Of a DNA stretch of 64,000 nucleotides, positions 43,540-55,446 are shown in pieces (the first letter of the stretch is position 1; each line of letters begins with the position of its first letter). The notes beneath the pieces are model-generated. The model saw only the letters and a program-made list of their open reading frames with translations, was not told the DNA's origin and did not search any database. A program made the translations under genes and the position numbers. Source of the stretch: Bordetella petrii (GTDB lineage: Bacteria > Pseudomonadota > Gammaproteobacteria > Burkholderiales > Burkholderiaceae_B); contig WMBV01000026.1 in the NCBI GenBank assembly GCA_017745595.1, forward strand, positions 1-64,000. The letters are read 5' to 3'.

Positions 43540-44260
43540 CCGGGACGAATACGTAGCCCAGTCCCCAGACCGTCTGGATGAATACCGGCTTGGACGGGTT
43601 GGGCTCGATCAGCTTGCGCAGACGCGAAATTTGCACGTCCAGGCTGCGATCGAAGGCTTCGTATTCGCGGCCGCGGGCCAGTTCCATCAGCTTGTCGCGG
43701 GACAGGGGAATCTTGGGGTGGCGGGCGAACACCTTGAGTACCGAGAACTCGCCCGTGGTGATGGGCACCTGTTCGCCGTTGCGCGTGAGCGTGCGGGTGG
43801 ACAGGTTGAGCACATAGGGGCCGAAAGCGATGGATTCGTTTTCCTGGCTGGGCGCCCCGGGATGTTCTTCGGTGCCGCGCCGGCGCAGGATGGCGTTGAT
43901 GCGGGCCAGCAGTTCACGCGGGTTGAACGGCTTGGACAGGTAGTCGTCGGCGCCCATTTCGAGGCCGACGATGCGATCGATTTCTTCGGCCTTGGCCGTG
44001 AGCATGATGATGGGCGTGTTGTCGTGGCCCCCGCGCAGGCGGCGACAGATCGACAGGCCGTCTTCGCCCGGCAGCATGAGGTCGAGCACGAGCAGGTCGA
44101 AGTGCTCGCGTTGCCACAGCTTGCCCATTTCTTTGGCGTCTTCGGCGACGAAGACGTTGAATCCTTGTTCCGACAAGTAGCGACGCAGGAGGTCGCGCAG
44201 GCGCGGGTCGTCATCGACCACGAGGATCTTGCGGATGGGATTGGTGTTTTGCGTGTTCAT
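43526..44260 (-). CDS. risA: OmpR-family response regulator, RisA-like
   Basis: Transcription factor of 244 aa with a receiver domain (acidic VVDDDPRLRDLL, phospho-acceptor Asp60 in VLDLMLPGEDG, Lys110 in LSKPF) and a C-terminal winged helix (PLSRDKLMELARGREYEAFDRSLDVQISRLRKLIE, VWGLGYVFV). It is the first gene of risA-risS, overlapping its kinase. The sequence matches what I know of Bordetella RisA in length and in its opening (MNTQNTNPIRKILVVDDD). It diverges from the tsaB-rimI gene over about 130 bp. Confidence 0.88.
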   Translation of the reverse strand: MNTQNTNPIRKILVVDDDPRLRDLLRRYLSEQGFNVFVAEDAKEMGKLWQREHFDLLVLDLMLPGEDGLSICRRLRGGHDNTPIIMLTAKAEEIDRIVGLEMGADDYLSKPFNPRELLARINAILRRRGTEEHPGAPSQENESIAFGPYVLNLSTRTLTRNGEQVPITTGEFSVLKVFARHPKIPLSRDKLMELARGREYEAFDRSLDVQISRLRKLIEPNPSKPVFIQTVWGLGYVFVPDGGS

Positions 44261-44390
44261 GGCGGCAAATGTAACAGTGACAAGAACCAGCGGCTAGTAG
44301 GCATTCACAAGATATTACACATTGCGCGGTAAGGTTGAAATCCCCCCGTTGCCCAGGGGGAAAGCCGGCGATTTCGTACAATCTGGCCCT

Positions 44391-45632
44391 ATGGATTTCA
44401 ACCTGTTGGCCCTAGAGACTTCTTCCTCGCGTTGCGGGGTGGCCCTGCTGCGCGAGACGCCCGCCGGCCCGGTGCTCCGCGTGCTGGAACACGACGGGGC
44501 GCAGGAACATGCCGAGCGGCTGCTGCCCATGGCCGGCGAGCTGCTGGCCCAGGCCGGACTGGCGCCCGCCGATCTGCACGCGGTGGCGTTCGGCCAGGGG
44601 CCGGGCGGCTTCACCGGCCTGCGGGTCGCCTGCGGCGTGGCGCAAGGCATGGGGCTGGCCCTGCAGGTGCCCGTCGTGCCGGTGGTGTCGCACCTGGCGG
44701 TGGCCGAGCAGGCGCAGGCCCAGCCGGGCGACCTGGTGCTGGTGGCGCTGGATGCCCGCATGAACGAGGTCTATCTGGCGGTCTACGAACGGACCGCCGA
44801 TCCGGCCGCGCCGTGGCAGACCCGCCAGCCGCCGATGCTGATCGCCGCCGGGCAGGCGGTGGCCTGGGCGGCCCATCATCTGCCCGCCTGGTCGGCGGGC
44901 CAGCCGGCCGGTGGCGTGCTGCGCGTGGCGGGCGACGCCTGGCAGGTGTACGCGGCCGATATGGCCGTGCCGGCGGATTGGCGGTGTGCCGATGCGATGC
45001 GGCCGCGGGCCGACGCGGTGGCCCGGCTGGCGCGCCTGGCCTGGCTGCGCGGCGAGGCGGTGGCGCCCGAGCTGGCGGCGCCGCTGTATGTGCGCGACAA
45101 GGTGGCGTTCACGACGGCCGAGCGGGAGCTCGGGCAGGGCGGCAATCCCAAAGCGGAGCCCGCCTGGCCGCCTTCGGCGCCCGCGCTGGCCCCCATGACC
45201 GAGGCCGACCTGGACGAGGTCGCGTCGCTGGAGGCGCGTGTACAGGCGTTTCCCTGGACGCGCGGCAATTTCGCCGATGCTTTGGCGGCCGGCTACGAAG
45301 CCCGGGTGCTGCGCCACGATGGCCGGCTGCTGGGGTTCTGCGTGGCCATGCTGGCGCCCGATGTCGCGCATTTGCTGGTCATCGCCGTCGACCGCGCGCG
45401 GCACCGCCAGGGCCTGGGCAGCCAGTTGATCGAGTGGTGCGTCGGATGCGCACGGCAGCGCGGCCTGCCGGCCGTGCTGCTCGAGGTGCGGCCCTCCAAT
45501 CACGCGGCCCTGGCGTTTTATGAGCGCCAGGGATTCCAGCGTATCGGCGTGCGGCGGGGCTATTATCCGGCGGGCAAGGGCCAGCGCGAGGACGCGCTGG
45601 TCATGCAGAAAACCCTGGGAGGCCAGGCATGA
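44391..45632 (+). CDS. TsaB-RimI fusion: tRNA t6A complex subunit and ribosomal-protein acetyltransferase
   Basis: One polypeptide of 413 aa combining two functions. Residues 1 to about 240 are TsaB (YeaZ), an ASKHA-fold protein that scaffolds TsaD/TsaE for N6-threonylcarbamoyl-adenosine in tRNA: FNLLALETSSSRCGVALL and GQGPGGFTGLRVA at 68-80. Residues about 265-410 are a GNAT acetyltransferase of the RimI type (S18 N-terminal acetylation): VIAVDRARHRQGLGSQLIEW for acetyl-CoA binding and ALAFYERQGFQRIGVRRGYYP. A hydrophilic linker joins them with no stop. The start is ATG 44391, with TACAAT 9 bp before it. The stop overlaps the next gene (ATGA). Confidence 0.92.
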   Translation: MDFNLLALETSSSRCGVALLRETPAGPVLRVLEHDGAQEHAERLLPMAGELLAQAGLAPADLHAVAFGQGPGGFTGLRVACGVAQGMGLALQVPVVPVVSHLAVAEQAQAQPGDLVLVALDARMNEVYLAVYERTADPAAPWQTRQPPMLIAAGQAVAWAAHHLPAWSAGQPAGGVLRVAGDAWQVYAADMAVPADWRCADAMRPRADAVARLARLAWLRGEAVAPELAAPLYVRDKVAFTTAERELGQGGNPKAEPAWPPSAPALAPMTEADLDEVASLEARVQAFPWTRGNFADALAAGYEARVLRHDGRLLGFCVAMLAPDVAHLLVIAVDRARHRQGLGSQLIEWCVGCARQRGLPAVLLEVRPSNHAALAFYERQGFQRIGVRRGYYPAGKGQREDALVMQKTLGGQA

Positions 45633-46582
45633 CCCCGACGGACACCGCGCCGCCCGCGCCGCGCGTCAACGCGCTGCAGAAGTTCTGGCTGCGCGAGATC
45701 GGCATTGAAAAAACCTGGTTGCAGGCGGCTGCGCCGGCGGCCGGCGCGGCCCCCGCGCCGCAGCCGGCCGTAGCCGCGTCCGCCGCTGCCGCGCCCGCGG
45801 CGGCGCAGGCCGAGGCCGCATCCGCATCCGCCGGCGCGCCGGCGGCGGGCGTTTCTTCGGACGCTTCGGCCGGCGCCTCGCCATCCGGCCCGGGGGGCGC
45901 CACCGCGGCGCCGCCCGCCGCGACCCGGCCCGCCGCCGCACCGCGTCCGGCGCGGCCCGCGCCGGTGGCCGCGCCGGGGGCGGGGACGCCACCGCAGGCC
46001 GAGGCCCGGCCCGTGGTTCCGGCCCATGATTTCGACGCGCTGCGCGAGCAGGTCATCCAGTGCACGGCCTGCGGTTTGTGCAATGGCCGGCGCCATGCCG
46101 TGTTCGGCATGGGCGGCCGGCCCGCGCGCTGGATGGTGGTGGGCGAGGCCCCCGGCGAACAGGAAGACCGCCAGGGGCTGCCGTTCGTGGGCCGGTCGGG
46201 CCAGTTGCTGGATGCGATGCTGGCCGCGGTGGGACTGAGCCGCGAAAAAGACGTTTTCATTGCCAATGTGATCAAGTGCCGTCCGCCCGGCAATCGCAAT
46301 CCCAAGCCGGAAGAAATCGCGGCCTGCAGTCCCTACTTGATGCGGCAGATCGAATTGCTGAAGCCCGAGCGCATTCTGGTGCTGGGCCGGTTCGCCGCGC
46401 AGACCTTGCTGGGCACCGATGCCACCATAGGCAGCCTGCGCGGCCGCCTGCACACCTTGAACGCGGACGACGGGCGCCAGATTCCGATGGTGGTCAGCTA
46501 TCACCCGGCTTATCTGCTGCGCAGCCCGGTTGAAAAGGCGCGGGCCTGGCAGGATTTGCGGTTGGCGATGGGGGCGGATTGA
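45629..46582 (+). CDS. Family 4 uracil-DNA glycosylase with long Ala/Pro linker
   Basis: DNA repair enzyme that removes uracil, 317 aa, with a 4Fe-4S cluster. Ligands are Cys145 and Cys148 (CTACGLC), Cys217 (KCRPPGN) and Cys233 (CSPYL); the 16-residue spacing of the last pair matches the family. Catalytic motifs are GEAPGEQED and SYHPAYLLR. The N-terminus has a small conserved head (VNALQKFWLREIGIEKTWL), then about 100 residues that are almost entirely Ala, Pro, Gly and Ser, a low-complexity tether seen in Burkholderiales homologues. It overlaps the TsaB-RimI fusion by 4 bases, so the two are co-expressed. Confidence 0.92.
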   Translation: MTPTDTAPPAPRVNALQKFWLREIGIEKTWLQAAAPAAGAAPAPQPAVAASAAAAPAAAQAEAASASAGAPAAGVSSDASAGASPSGPGGATAAPPAATRPAAAPRPARPAPVAAPGAGTPPQAEARPVVPAHDFDALREQVIQCTACGLCNGRRHAVFGMGGRPARWMVVGEAPGEQEDRQGLPFVGRSGQLLDAMLAAVGLSREKDVFIANVIKCRPPGNRNPKPEEIAACSPYLMRQIELLKPERILVLGRFAAQTLLGTDATIGSLRGRLHTLNADDGRQIPMVVSYHPAYLLRSPVEKARAWQDLRLAMGAD

Positions 46583-46658
46583 TCTTTGGCCTGGCTGGGG
46601 GGCTGGTCTTTTTGGGTTGGTTCTTCGGGCTTGGTTTGGGTTCGGTTGCTTGCTGGCC

Positions 46659-46697
46659 AGCTTGCTAGCTTGCTAGCTTGCTAGCTTGCTAGCTTGC
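46659..46697. repeat. Tandem repeat of AGCTTGCT (about 4.9 copies)
   Basis: Five perfect copies of the octamer, the last one missing its final base. Each unit contains AGCT, so both strands look alike over half the unit. It is non-coding, 77 bp after the UDG stop and 3 bp before the inverted-repeat element. Confidence 0.9.
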
Positions 46698-46700
46698 CCC

Positions 46701-46831
46701 GTCCCGCGCCGGCCAGGCGGGCGGGGCGGCGCACGTGCGTCGGGCTCGGGCGCATCCAGGCGCCCTCGGCCTGCTGCGCAGGCTGCCCCGCCGCCCAACG
46801 CGCCACCCCGCCCGCCTGGCCGGCGCGGGAC
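46701..46831. repeat. 131-bp nested inverted repeat with 31-bp arms
   Basis: The outer arms, 46701-46731 and 46801-46831, are reverse complements with a single mismatch. The 69-bp interior contains two more perfect hairpins, GGGCGC/GCGCCC (46748-46765) and GCCTGC/GCAGGC (46769-46783). As RNA this would fold into a long stem capped by a multibranch loop; as DNA it resembles a miniature inverted-repeat element. No target-site duplication or transposase is evident. Confidence 0.8.
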
Positions 46832-46876
46832 TGCGCCTGCTTGCTGCCGGGGGCTTACCAGTCGCGAGGTGAGGCA

Positions 46877-46905
46877 GGTGTCAGGCTCCGGAGGTGCCTG
46901 ACACC
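46877..46905. repeat. REP-like palindrome, GTGTCAGGC subtype (29 bp)
   Basis: Arms GGTGTCAGGC and GCCTGACACC around TCCGGAGGT; close to the copy at 9838. Confidence 0.85.
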
Positions 46906-46930
46906 GTGGCGTGCAAGGGGATGTGCCGCC

Positions 46931-46961
46931 GGTGTCAGGCACCCTGCGGGAGCCTGACACC
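46931..46961. repeat. REP-like palindrome, GTGTCAGGC subtype, reverse orientation
   Basis: Second of the pair, 25 bp after the first, identical to the copies at 5257 and 35167. It is 70 bp from the lplT stop. Confidence 0.88.
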
Positions 46962-47031
46962 TGAATCTGCCGCCGGACCTGAAGCGAAAGCGTTCTCTTG
47001 AGAGGGCAGTGCGCAGTGCTTCCGGGGCGGG

Positions 47032-48336
47032 CTACTTCAGCGCCTGGCCGTGGCCTTCCTGGCCGATGAGTTCGTGCAGCGCCGGATCGGCCGACAGATT
47101 GCGGCGGCTCCAGCGCATGAAAAGCAGCATCAGCACAGCCACCAGCAGGCCGAACAGCACGATGATGGTGTTGATGGACATGTCCAGCCACAGCAGTACC
47201 GTGTAAATGGCCACCATCAGCAGGATATTGAGCTGTTCGTTGAAGTTCTGCACCGCGATCGAATGGCCGGCCGACAGCAGCACGTGGCCGCGATGCTGCA
47301 GCAGGGCGTTCATGGGCACCACGAAGAAGCCGGCCAGCCCGCCCGTGAGCAGCAGCAGGCCATAGACGCTCCAGGTCGATTGCACCAGCGGCATCAGCAG
47401 CACCACCAGGCCCATCGCCGCGCCCACCGGCAGCACCGACAGCGCCTTGCGCAGCGGAATGCGGCCGGCCAGGATCGAGCCGGCCACGGTGCCCAGGGCG
47501 GCCACCCCCATCAGTATCGAGGCCTCGTCGAGCCGGTAGCCCAGGTGGCGGCGGCCCCATTCGATGACGATCAGTTGCAGGACCGCGCCGGCGCCCCAGA
47601 ACAGGGTAGTGACCGCCAGTGAGATCTGCCCCAGCTTGTCGCGCCACAGCACCCGCACATAACTGGCGAACGTGATGGTCAGGCGGATGGGGTTTTTCTG
47701 CTGGGGCGGATAGCGCACGTGGGTGTGCGGGATCAGCAGGTTGCACAGCGCGGCCAGCAGGTAGACGAAGGCGATCACCAGGATGGCGGCCTCGGCGGGG
47801 GTGTGCACCAGCCGTCCGATCTGGGAATGCTCGAGCAGCAGCGTCGAGGCGGTGGGCGAGATCAGCACCCCGCCCAATACCGTGCCCAGAATGATGGAAA
47901 ACACGGTCAGGCCCTCGATCCAGCTATTGCCCTTGACCAGCATGTCGGGCGGCAGCATTTCGGTGACGATGCCGTATTTGGCGGGCGAATAGGCCGCCGC
48001 GCCCACGCCCACCAGCCCGTAGGCCACGCAAACCAGGTAGGTTTGATGGGTGGGCGAAATGCCCAGGTTGGCGTACATGAACATCAGCAGGCAGCCGGCC
48101 ACCTTGAGCGCGTTGGTGGCGAACATGACCCGGCCCTTGGGGAATGAGTCGGCCAGGGCGCCCACGAAGGCCGCCAGCACGACATAGGCCAGCGCGAACG
48201 ACCACTTCATGACCGGCGCCATCCAGTCGGGCCCGTGCAGTTCCAGTATCAAGGCGATGGCCGCAATGAATAGCGCGTTGTCCGCCAGGGACGAGAAGGC
48301 CTGCGCAGCCATGACCAGATAGAACCCGCGTTTCAA
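47032..48336 (-). CDS. lplT: Lysophospholipid transporter LplT
   Basis: MFS-fold inner-membrane transporter (434 aa) that flips lysophospholipids to the cytoplasmic face for re-acylation. About twelve helices are visible. The opening (MKRGFYLVMAAQAFSSLADNALFIAAI) and the block AYSPAKYGIVTEMLPPDMLVKGNSWIEG are characteristic of LplT. The acyltransferase partner (Aas) is not adjacent, unlike in enterics. It is convergent with the UDG gene and divergent from smc, with about 260 bp between. Confidence 0.93.
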   Translation of the reverse strand: MKRGFYLVMAAQAFSSLADNALFIAAIALILELHGPDWMAPVMKWSFALAYVVLAAFVGALADSFPKGRVMFATNALKVAGCLLMFMYANLGISPTHQTYLVCVAYGLVGVGAAAYSPAKYGIVTEMLPPDMLVKGNSWIEGLTVFSIILGTVLGGVLISPTASTLLLEHSQIGRLVHTPAEAAILVIAFVYLLAALCNLLIPHTHVRYPPQQKNPIRLTITFASYVRVLWRDKLGQISLAVTTLFWGAGAVLQLIVIEWGRRHLGYRLDEASILMGVAALGTVAGSILAGRIPLRKALSVLPVGAAMGLVVLLMPLVQSTWSVYGLLLLTGGLAGFFVVPMNALLQHRGHVLLSAGHSIAVQNFNEQLNILLMVAIYTVLLWLDMSINTIIVLFGLLVAVLMLLFMRWSRRNLSADPALHELIGQEGHGQALK

Positions 48337-48598
48337 AAGTGAATCCCCGGTGGCGGCCGGAGTAGGCCGGCAGCATTGAAAAACGTGTTTCGTATGGAAA
48401 AAAGTGTCAGCGAGTATAGCGTCCGGCTTCCTGGCCGCGGGTTTTTACGTGGCTGGCGGCAGGCGGCCCGTCGGTGGGCCGGCCGGCCGCCTGGGGTATC
48501 ATACGATCCGCATCTGCGGCCCCGCGGGGCCGCCTGCAATTCGCGCGGCAGGTCCGTTCAACGCCTTTCGTTCAACCTCACCCGTCCGTCATCGTACT

Positions 48599-51500
48599 GT
48601 GCGCCTGACTCAACTAAAACTCGCCGGCTTCAAATCGTTCGTCGACCCCACCGTCATTCCCGTGCCCAGCCAGCTGGTGGGCGTGGTGGGGCCGAATGGT
48701 TGCGGCAAGTCGAATATTATCGACGCCGTGCGATGGGTGCTGGGCGAGGCCAAGGCCTCGGAACTGCGTGGCGAATCCATGCAGGACGTCATTTTCAACG
48801 GCTCGGGCAACCGCAAGCCGGCGGCGCGCGCTTCGGTCGAAATGGTGTTCGACAACAGCGAGGGCCGTGCCGCGGGCCAATGGAGCGCCTATTCCGAAAT
48901 CGCGGTGCGGCGCGTCCTGACCCGCGACGGCACCAGCAGCTATTACGTCAACAACCAGCAGGTGCGGCGCCGCGACATCCACGACATCTTCCTGGGCACC
49001 GGCCTGGGCGCGCGCGGCTACGCCATCATCGGTCAGGGCATGATCAACCGCCTGATCGAGGCGCGGCCCGAAGAACTGCGGGTGTTCCTGGAAGAAGCCG
49101 CCGGCGTGTCGCGCTATAAAGAACGGCGCCGCGAGACCGAAAACCGCCTGTCCGACACGCGCGAAAACCTGACGCGCGTCGAAGACATCTTGCGGGAACT
49201 GGGGTCGCAGCTCGAAAAACTGGAAGCCCAGGCCGAAGTCGCCCGCCAGTACCGCGAACTGCAGGCCGACGGCGAGAAAAAGCAGTTCGCGCTGTGGTTC
49301 CTGAAAGAAACCGGCGCGCGCGACGAGCGCCAGCGCAAGAACCAGGACATGGCCCAGGCCCAGAACAACCTGGAAGCCGCCATCGCCAGCCTGCGCTCCG
49401 GCGAGGCCGAGCTCGAATCGCGCCGGCAGGCCCACTACGCGGCCAGCGACGCGGTGCATGCCGCGCAGGGGCAGCTTTACGAGGCCAATGCGCAGGTCAG
49501 CCGCCTGGAAGCCGAAATCCGCCACGTGGTCGATTCCCGCAACCGCCTGCAGGCCCGCCGCGACCAGCTGCAGCAGCAAATCGGCGAATGGGATGCCCAG
49601 CAGGCCCATTGCGTCGAACAGATCGCCCAGGCTGAAGACGACCTGGCCACCGGCGCGGCGCGCACCGAAGAAGCGCGCGCGCAGGCCGACGACGCGCAGG
49701 CCGCCCTGCCCGCCGTCGAAGCCCGGGTGCGCGACGCGGCCAGTACGCGCGATGACATGCGCGGCTCGCTGGCGCGGGTCGAGCAAAACCTGGCCCTGGT
49801 GGCGCAAACCCAGCGCGACGCCGACCGCCAGCTGCAAAACCTGGAACTGCGGCGCGAACGCCTGCAGCAAGAATTGCGCGAGCTCCAGGCGCCCGATCCG
49901 GTGCGGCTCGAACAACTGGCGGGCGATCGCGCGCAGGGCGAAGACCAGCTCGAAGAGGCCCAGCAAGAACTGGCCACCCTGGAAGCCCGGGTGCCCGAAG
50001 CCGATGCCGAACGCAGCCGCGCCCAGGCGTCGGCCCACCAAGACGCCCAAAGCCTGGCGCGCCTCGAGGCGCGGCTGGCCGCCCTGGTCAAGCTGCAAGA
50101 AGACGTGCAGAAGCAGGGCGCCCTGGAGCCCTGGCTGGCCAAGCACGAGCTCGCCGGCCTGGGGCGCCTGTGGCAGAAGCTGCATATCGAACCGGGTTGG
50201 GAAAACGCCCTGGAAGCGGTGCTGCGCGAACGCATGGCCGCCCTGGAGGTCCGCAACCTGGACTGGGCGCGCGCGTTCGCCGAAGATGCGCCGCCGGCCC
50301 GCCTGGCGTTTTACCAGGTGCCGGCCGCCGCGCCGGCGCCGGCCGCGCCGCAGGGGCTGACGCCGCTGGCCAGCCTGCTGCGCATCACCGACCCCGACCT
50401 GCGCACCCTGCTGAACGGCTGGCTGGGCCAGGTGTATACGGCCGCCGACCTGGGCCAGGCCCTGGCCGCGCGCGCCACCTTGCCGGCCGGCGCCGCCTGC
50501 GTGGTGCAGGCCGGCCACCTGGTGGACGCGCACAGCGTGCGCTTTTACGCGCCCGACTCCGAACAGGCCGGCTTGCTGGCGCGCCAGCAAGAAATCGAGA
50601 ACCTGCAGCGCGAAATCAAGGCCCAGCAGCTCATCGCCGACCAGGCCCGCGCCGCGGTGGCCCGCGCCGAGGCGGCCTGGCAGCAGGTGTCGCAGGCGGT
50701 GGCGCCGGCGCGCCAACGGGTGGCCGAAGTCACGCGCCGGGTCCACGACATCCAGCTCGAACACTCGCGCCTGCAGCAGCAGGCCGAACAATCCGGCGAG
50801 CGCGCGGCGCGGCTGCGCCAGGATCTCGAAGAAATCGCCGCCCACGAAGAAGACCTGCGCGCCACCCGCGAAGAGGCCGAGGCCCGCTTCGAAGCGCTGG
50901 ACGCCGAACTGGCGGAACACCAGTCGCGCTTTGCCGATGCCGAAATCGCCGGCGAAGACCTGGCCGCCCAGGCCGAGGCCGCGCGGGCCCGGCTGCGCGA
51001 ACTCGAGCGCGCGGCCCAGGAAGCCGAATTCGCCGAGCGCGGCGTGCAATCGCGCATTGCCGATCTGCAGCGCAACCGGCAACTGGCCGCCGACCAAAGC
51101 CAGCGCGCCGCGGCCGAACTCGAGCAACTGCAATCCGACCTGGCCGAACTCGACGCCTCGGCTTCGCAGGCGGGCCTGCAAGACGCCCTCGAGGCCCGCG
51201 CCGAGCGCGAAGAAGCGCTGTCGCGCACCCGCCAGGAACTCGACAACCTGTCGGCCCTGCTGCGCGGCGCCGACGAAGACCGCATGCAGCAAGAACGGGC
51301 GCTCGAGCCGCTGCGCGCGCGCATTACCGAGCTGCAGCTGCAAGAACAGGCCGCCCGCCTGGCCGAAGAGCAATTCACCGAGCAGCTCAATGCGCGCGAA
51401 GTCGACCGCGAGGCCCTGGCCCAGGAACTGGCCGCCATGCCCGACGAATGGCGCCGCGCCAATTGGCTGCAGTCCGAGGTGGGCCGCATTTCGCGCCAGA

Positions 51501-52129
51501 TCGATTCGCTGGGGTCGGTGAACCTGGCCGCGCTCGACGAACTGAACGCCTCGCGCGAACGCAGGGAATTCCTCGATTCGCAGCAGCAAGACCTGCTGAC
51601 GGCCATCGATACCCTGGAAGACGCCATTCGCAAGATCGACCGCGAAACCCGCGAATTGCTGCAGGCCACCTTCGACACCGTCAATGGCCACTTCGGCGAA
51701 CTGTTCCCCAAGCTGTTCGGGGGCGGCGAGGCCAAGCTGACCATGACCGGCGACGAAATCCTGGACGCCGGGGTGCAGGTCATGGCCCAGCCGCCGGGCA
51801 AGCGCAACAGCACCATCTACCTGCTGTCGGGGGGCGAAAAGGCCCTGACCGCCACCGCGCTGGTGTTCGCGCTGTTCAAGCTGAACCCCGCGCCGTTCTG
51901 CCTGCTCGACGAAGTCGACGCGCCGCTGGACGACGCCAACACCGAACGCTACGCCAACCTGGTCAGCAGCATGAGCGAACAGACGCAGTTCCTGTTCATC
52001 TCGCACAACAAGATCGCCATGCAGATGGCCAAGCAATTGGTGGGCGTGACGATGCAAGAGCAGGGCGTTTCGCGTATCGTTGCCGTAGACATTGATTCGG
52101 CCGTGCAAATGGCCGCCGAAGCCGCATAA
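48599..52129 (+). CDS. smc: Chromosome segregation protein SMC
   Basis: Condensin-type ATPase (1176 aa) that compacts and segregates chromosomes. Walker A GPNGCGKSN is at residues 31-39. Two long coiled coils flank a hinge at about 500-660. The C-terminal head has LLSGGEKALTATAL (about 1075) and Walker B FCLLDEVDAPLDDAN (about 1100). The start is GTG 48599 (then RLTQLKLAGFKSF, the conserved N-terminus); the open frame upstream is unrelated. Presence of SMC rather than MukB is normal for this group. It heads an smc-zipA-ligA operon. The ScpA/ScpB partners are not in the window. Confidence 0.96.
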   Translation: MRLTQLKLAGFKSFVDPTVIPVPSQLVGVVGPNGCGKSNIIDAVRWVLGEAKASELRGESMQDVIFNGSGNRKPAARASVEMVFDNSEGRAAGQWSAYSEIAVRRVLTRDGTSSYYVNNQQVRRRDIHDIFLGTGLGARGYAIIGQGMINRLIEARPEELRVFLEEAAGVSRYKERRRETENRLSDTRENLTRVEDILRELGSQLEKLEAQAEVARQYRELQADGEKKQFALWFLKETGARDERQRKNQDMAQAQNNLEAAIASLRSGEAELESRRQAHYAASDAVHAAQGQLYEANAQVSRLEAEIRHVVDSRNRLQARRDQLQQQIGEWDAQQAHCVEQIAQAEDDLATGAARTEEARAQADDAQAALPAVEARVRDAASTRDDMRGSLARVEQNLALVAQTQRDADRQLQNLELRRERLQQELRELQAPDPVRLEQLAGDRAQGEDQLEEAQQELATLEARVPEADAERSRAQASAHQDAQSLARLEARLAALVKLQEDVQKQGALEPWLAKHELAGLGRLWQKLHIEPGWENALEAVLRERMAALEVRNLDWARAFAEDAPPARLAFYQVPAAAPAPAAPQGLTPLASLLRITDPDLRTLLNGWLGQVYTAADLGQALAARATLPAGAACVVQAGHLVDAHSVRFYAPDSEQAGLLARQQEIENLQREIKAQQLIADQARAAVARAEAAWQQVSQAVAPARQRVAEVTRRVHDIQLEHSRLQQQAEQSGERAARLRQDLEEIAAHEEDLRATREEAEARFEALDAELAEHQSRFADAEIAGEDLAAQAEAARARLRELERAAQEAEFAERGVQSRIADLQRNRQLAADQSQRAAAELEQLQSDLAELDASASQAGLQDALEARAEREEALSRTRQELDNLSALLRGADEDRMQQERALEPLRARITELQLQEQAARLAEEQFTEQLNAREVDREALAQELAAMPDEWRRANWLQSEVGRISRQIDSLGSVNLAALDELNASRERREFLDSQQQDLLTAIDTLEDAIRKIDRETRELLQATFDTVNGHFGELFPKLFGGGEAKLTMTGDEILDAGVQVMAQPPGKRNSTIYLLSGGEKALTATALVFALFKLNPAPFCLLDEVDAPLDDANTERYANLVSSMSEQTQFLFISHNKIAMQMAKQLVGVTMQEQGVSRIVAVDIDSAVQMAAEAA

Positions 52130-52174
52130 ACCGACTAATAGAATGGCGCTGTCTTGCCGGCGCAGGATTGACAC

Positions 52175-55323
<3,149 letters not shown>

Positions 55324-55355
55324 CGGGCCGCCCGGGCCGCTACAGTGGGTTCACA

Positions 55356-55386
55356 GGTGTCTGACTCCCGCAGGGTGTCAGACAGC
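55356..55386. repeat. REP-like palindrome, GTGTCTGAC subtype, degraded right arm
   Basis: The right arm ends ACAGC instead of ACACC, breaking one pair; otherwise it matches the family. It lies 33 bp after ligA. Confidence 0.82.
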
Positions 55387-55415
55387 GCAGTGTGCAAAGG
55401 GCTTAACTAACCGTC

Positions 55416-55446
55416 GGTGTCTGACACCCTGCGGGAGTCAGACACC
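55416..55446. repeat. REP-like palindrome, GTGTCTGAC subtype, reverse orientation
   Basis: Partner of the previous copy, 29 bp away and identical to 9897-9927. It is followed by tandem duplications of its own right arm. Confidence 0.88.

Larger units (their letters stand above)
46583..47031. other. Intergenic region rich in repeats between the UDG gene and lplT
   Basis: No credible gene in about 450 bp of a convergent gap. From left to right: about 70 bp of G/T-rich sequence on the plus strand (46587-46657), an 8-bp tandem repeat (46659-46697), a 131-bp nested inverted repeat (46701-46831), and a REP-like pair (46877-46961). The density of repeats makes it the most unusual intergenic stretch in the window. 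Confidence 0.75.

Noticed and set aside
46686-46957. Small genes inside the repeat-rich gap
   Set aside because: The frames run through the inverted repeat and palindromes, are Ala/Pro/Arg/Cys-rich, and have no ribosome site or family match.
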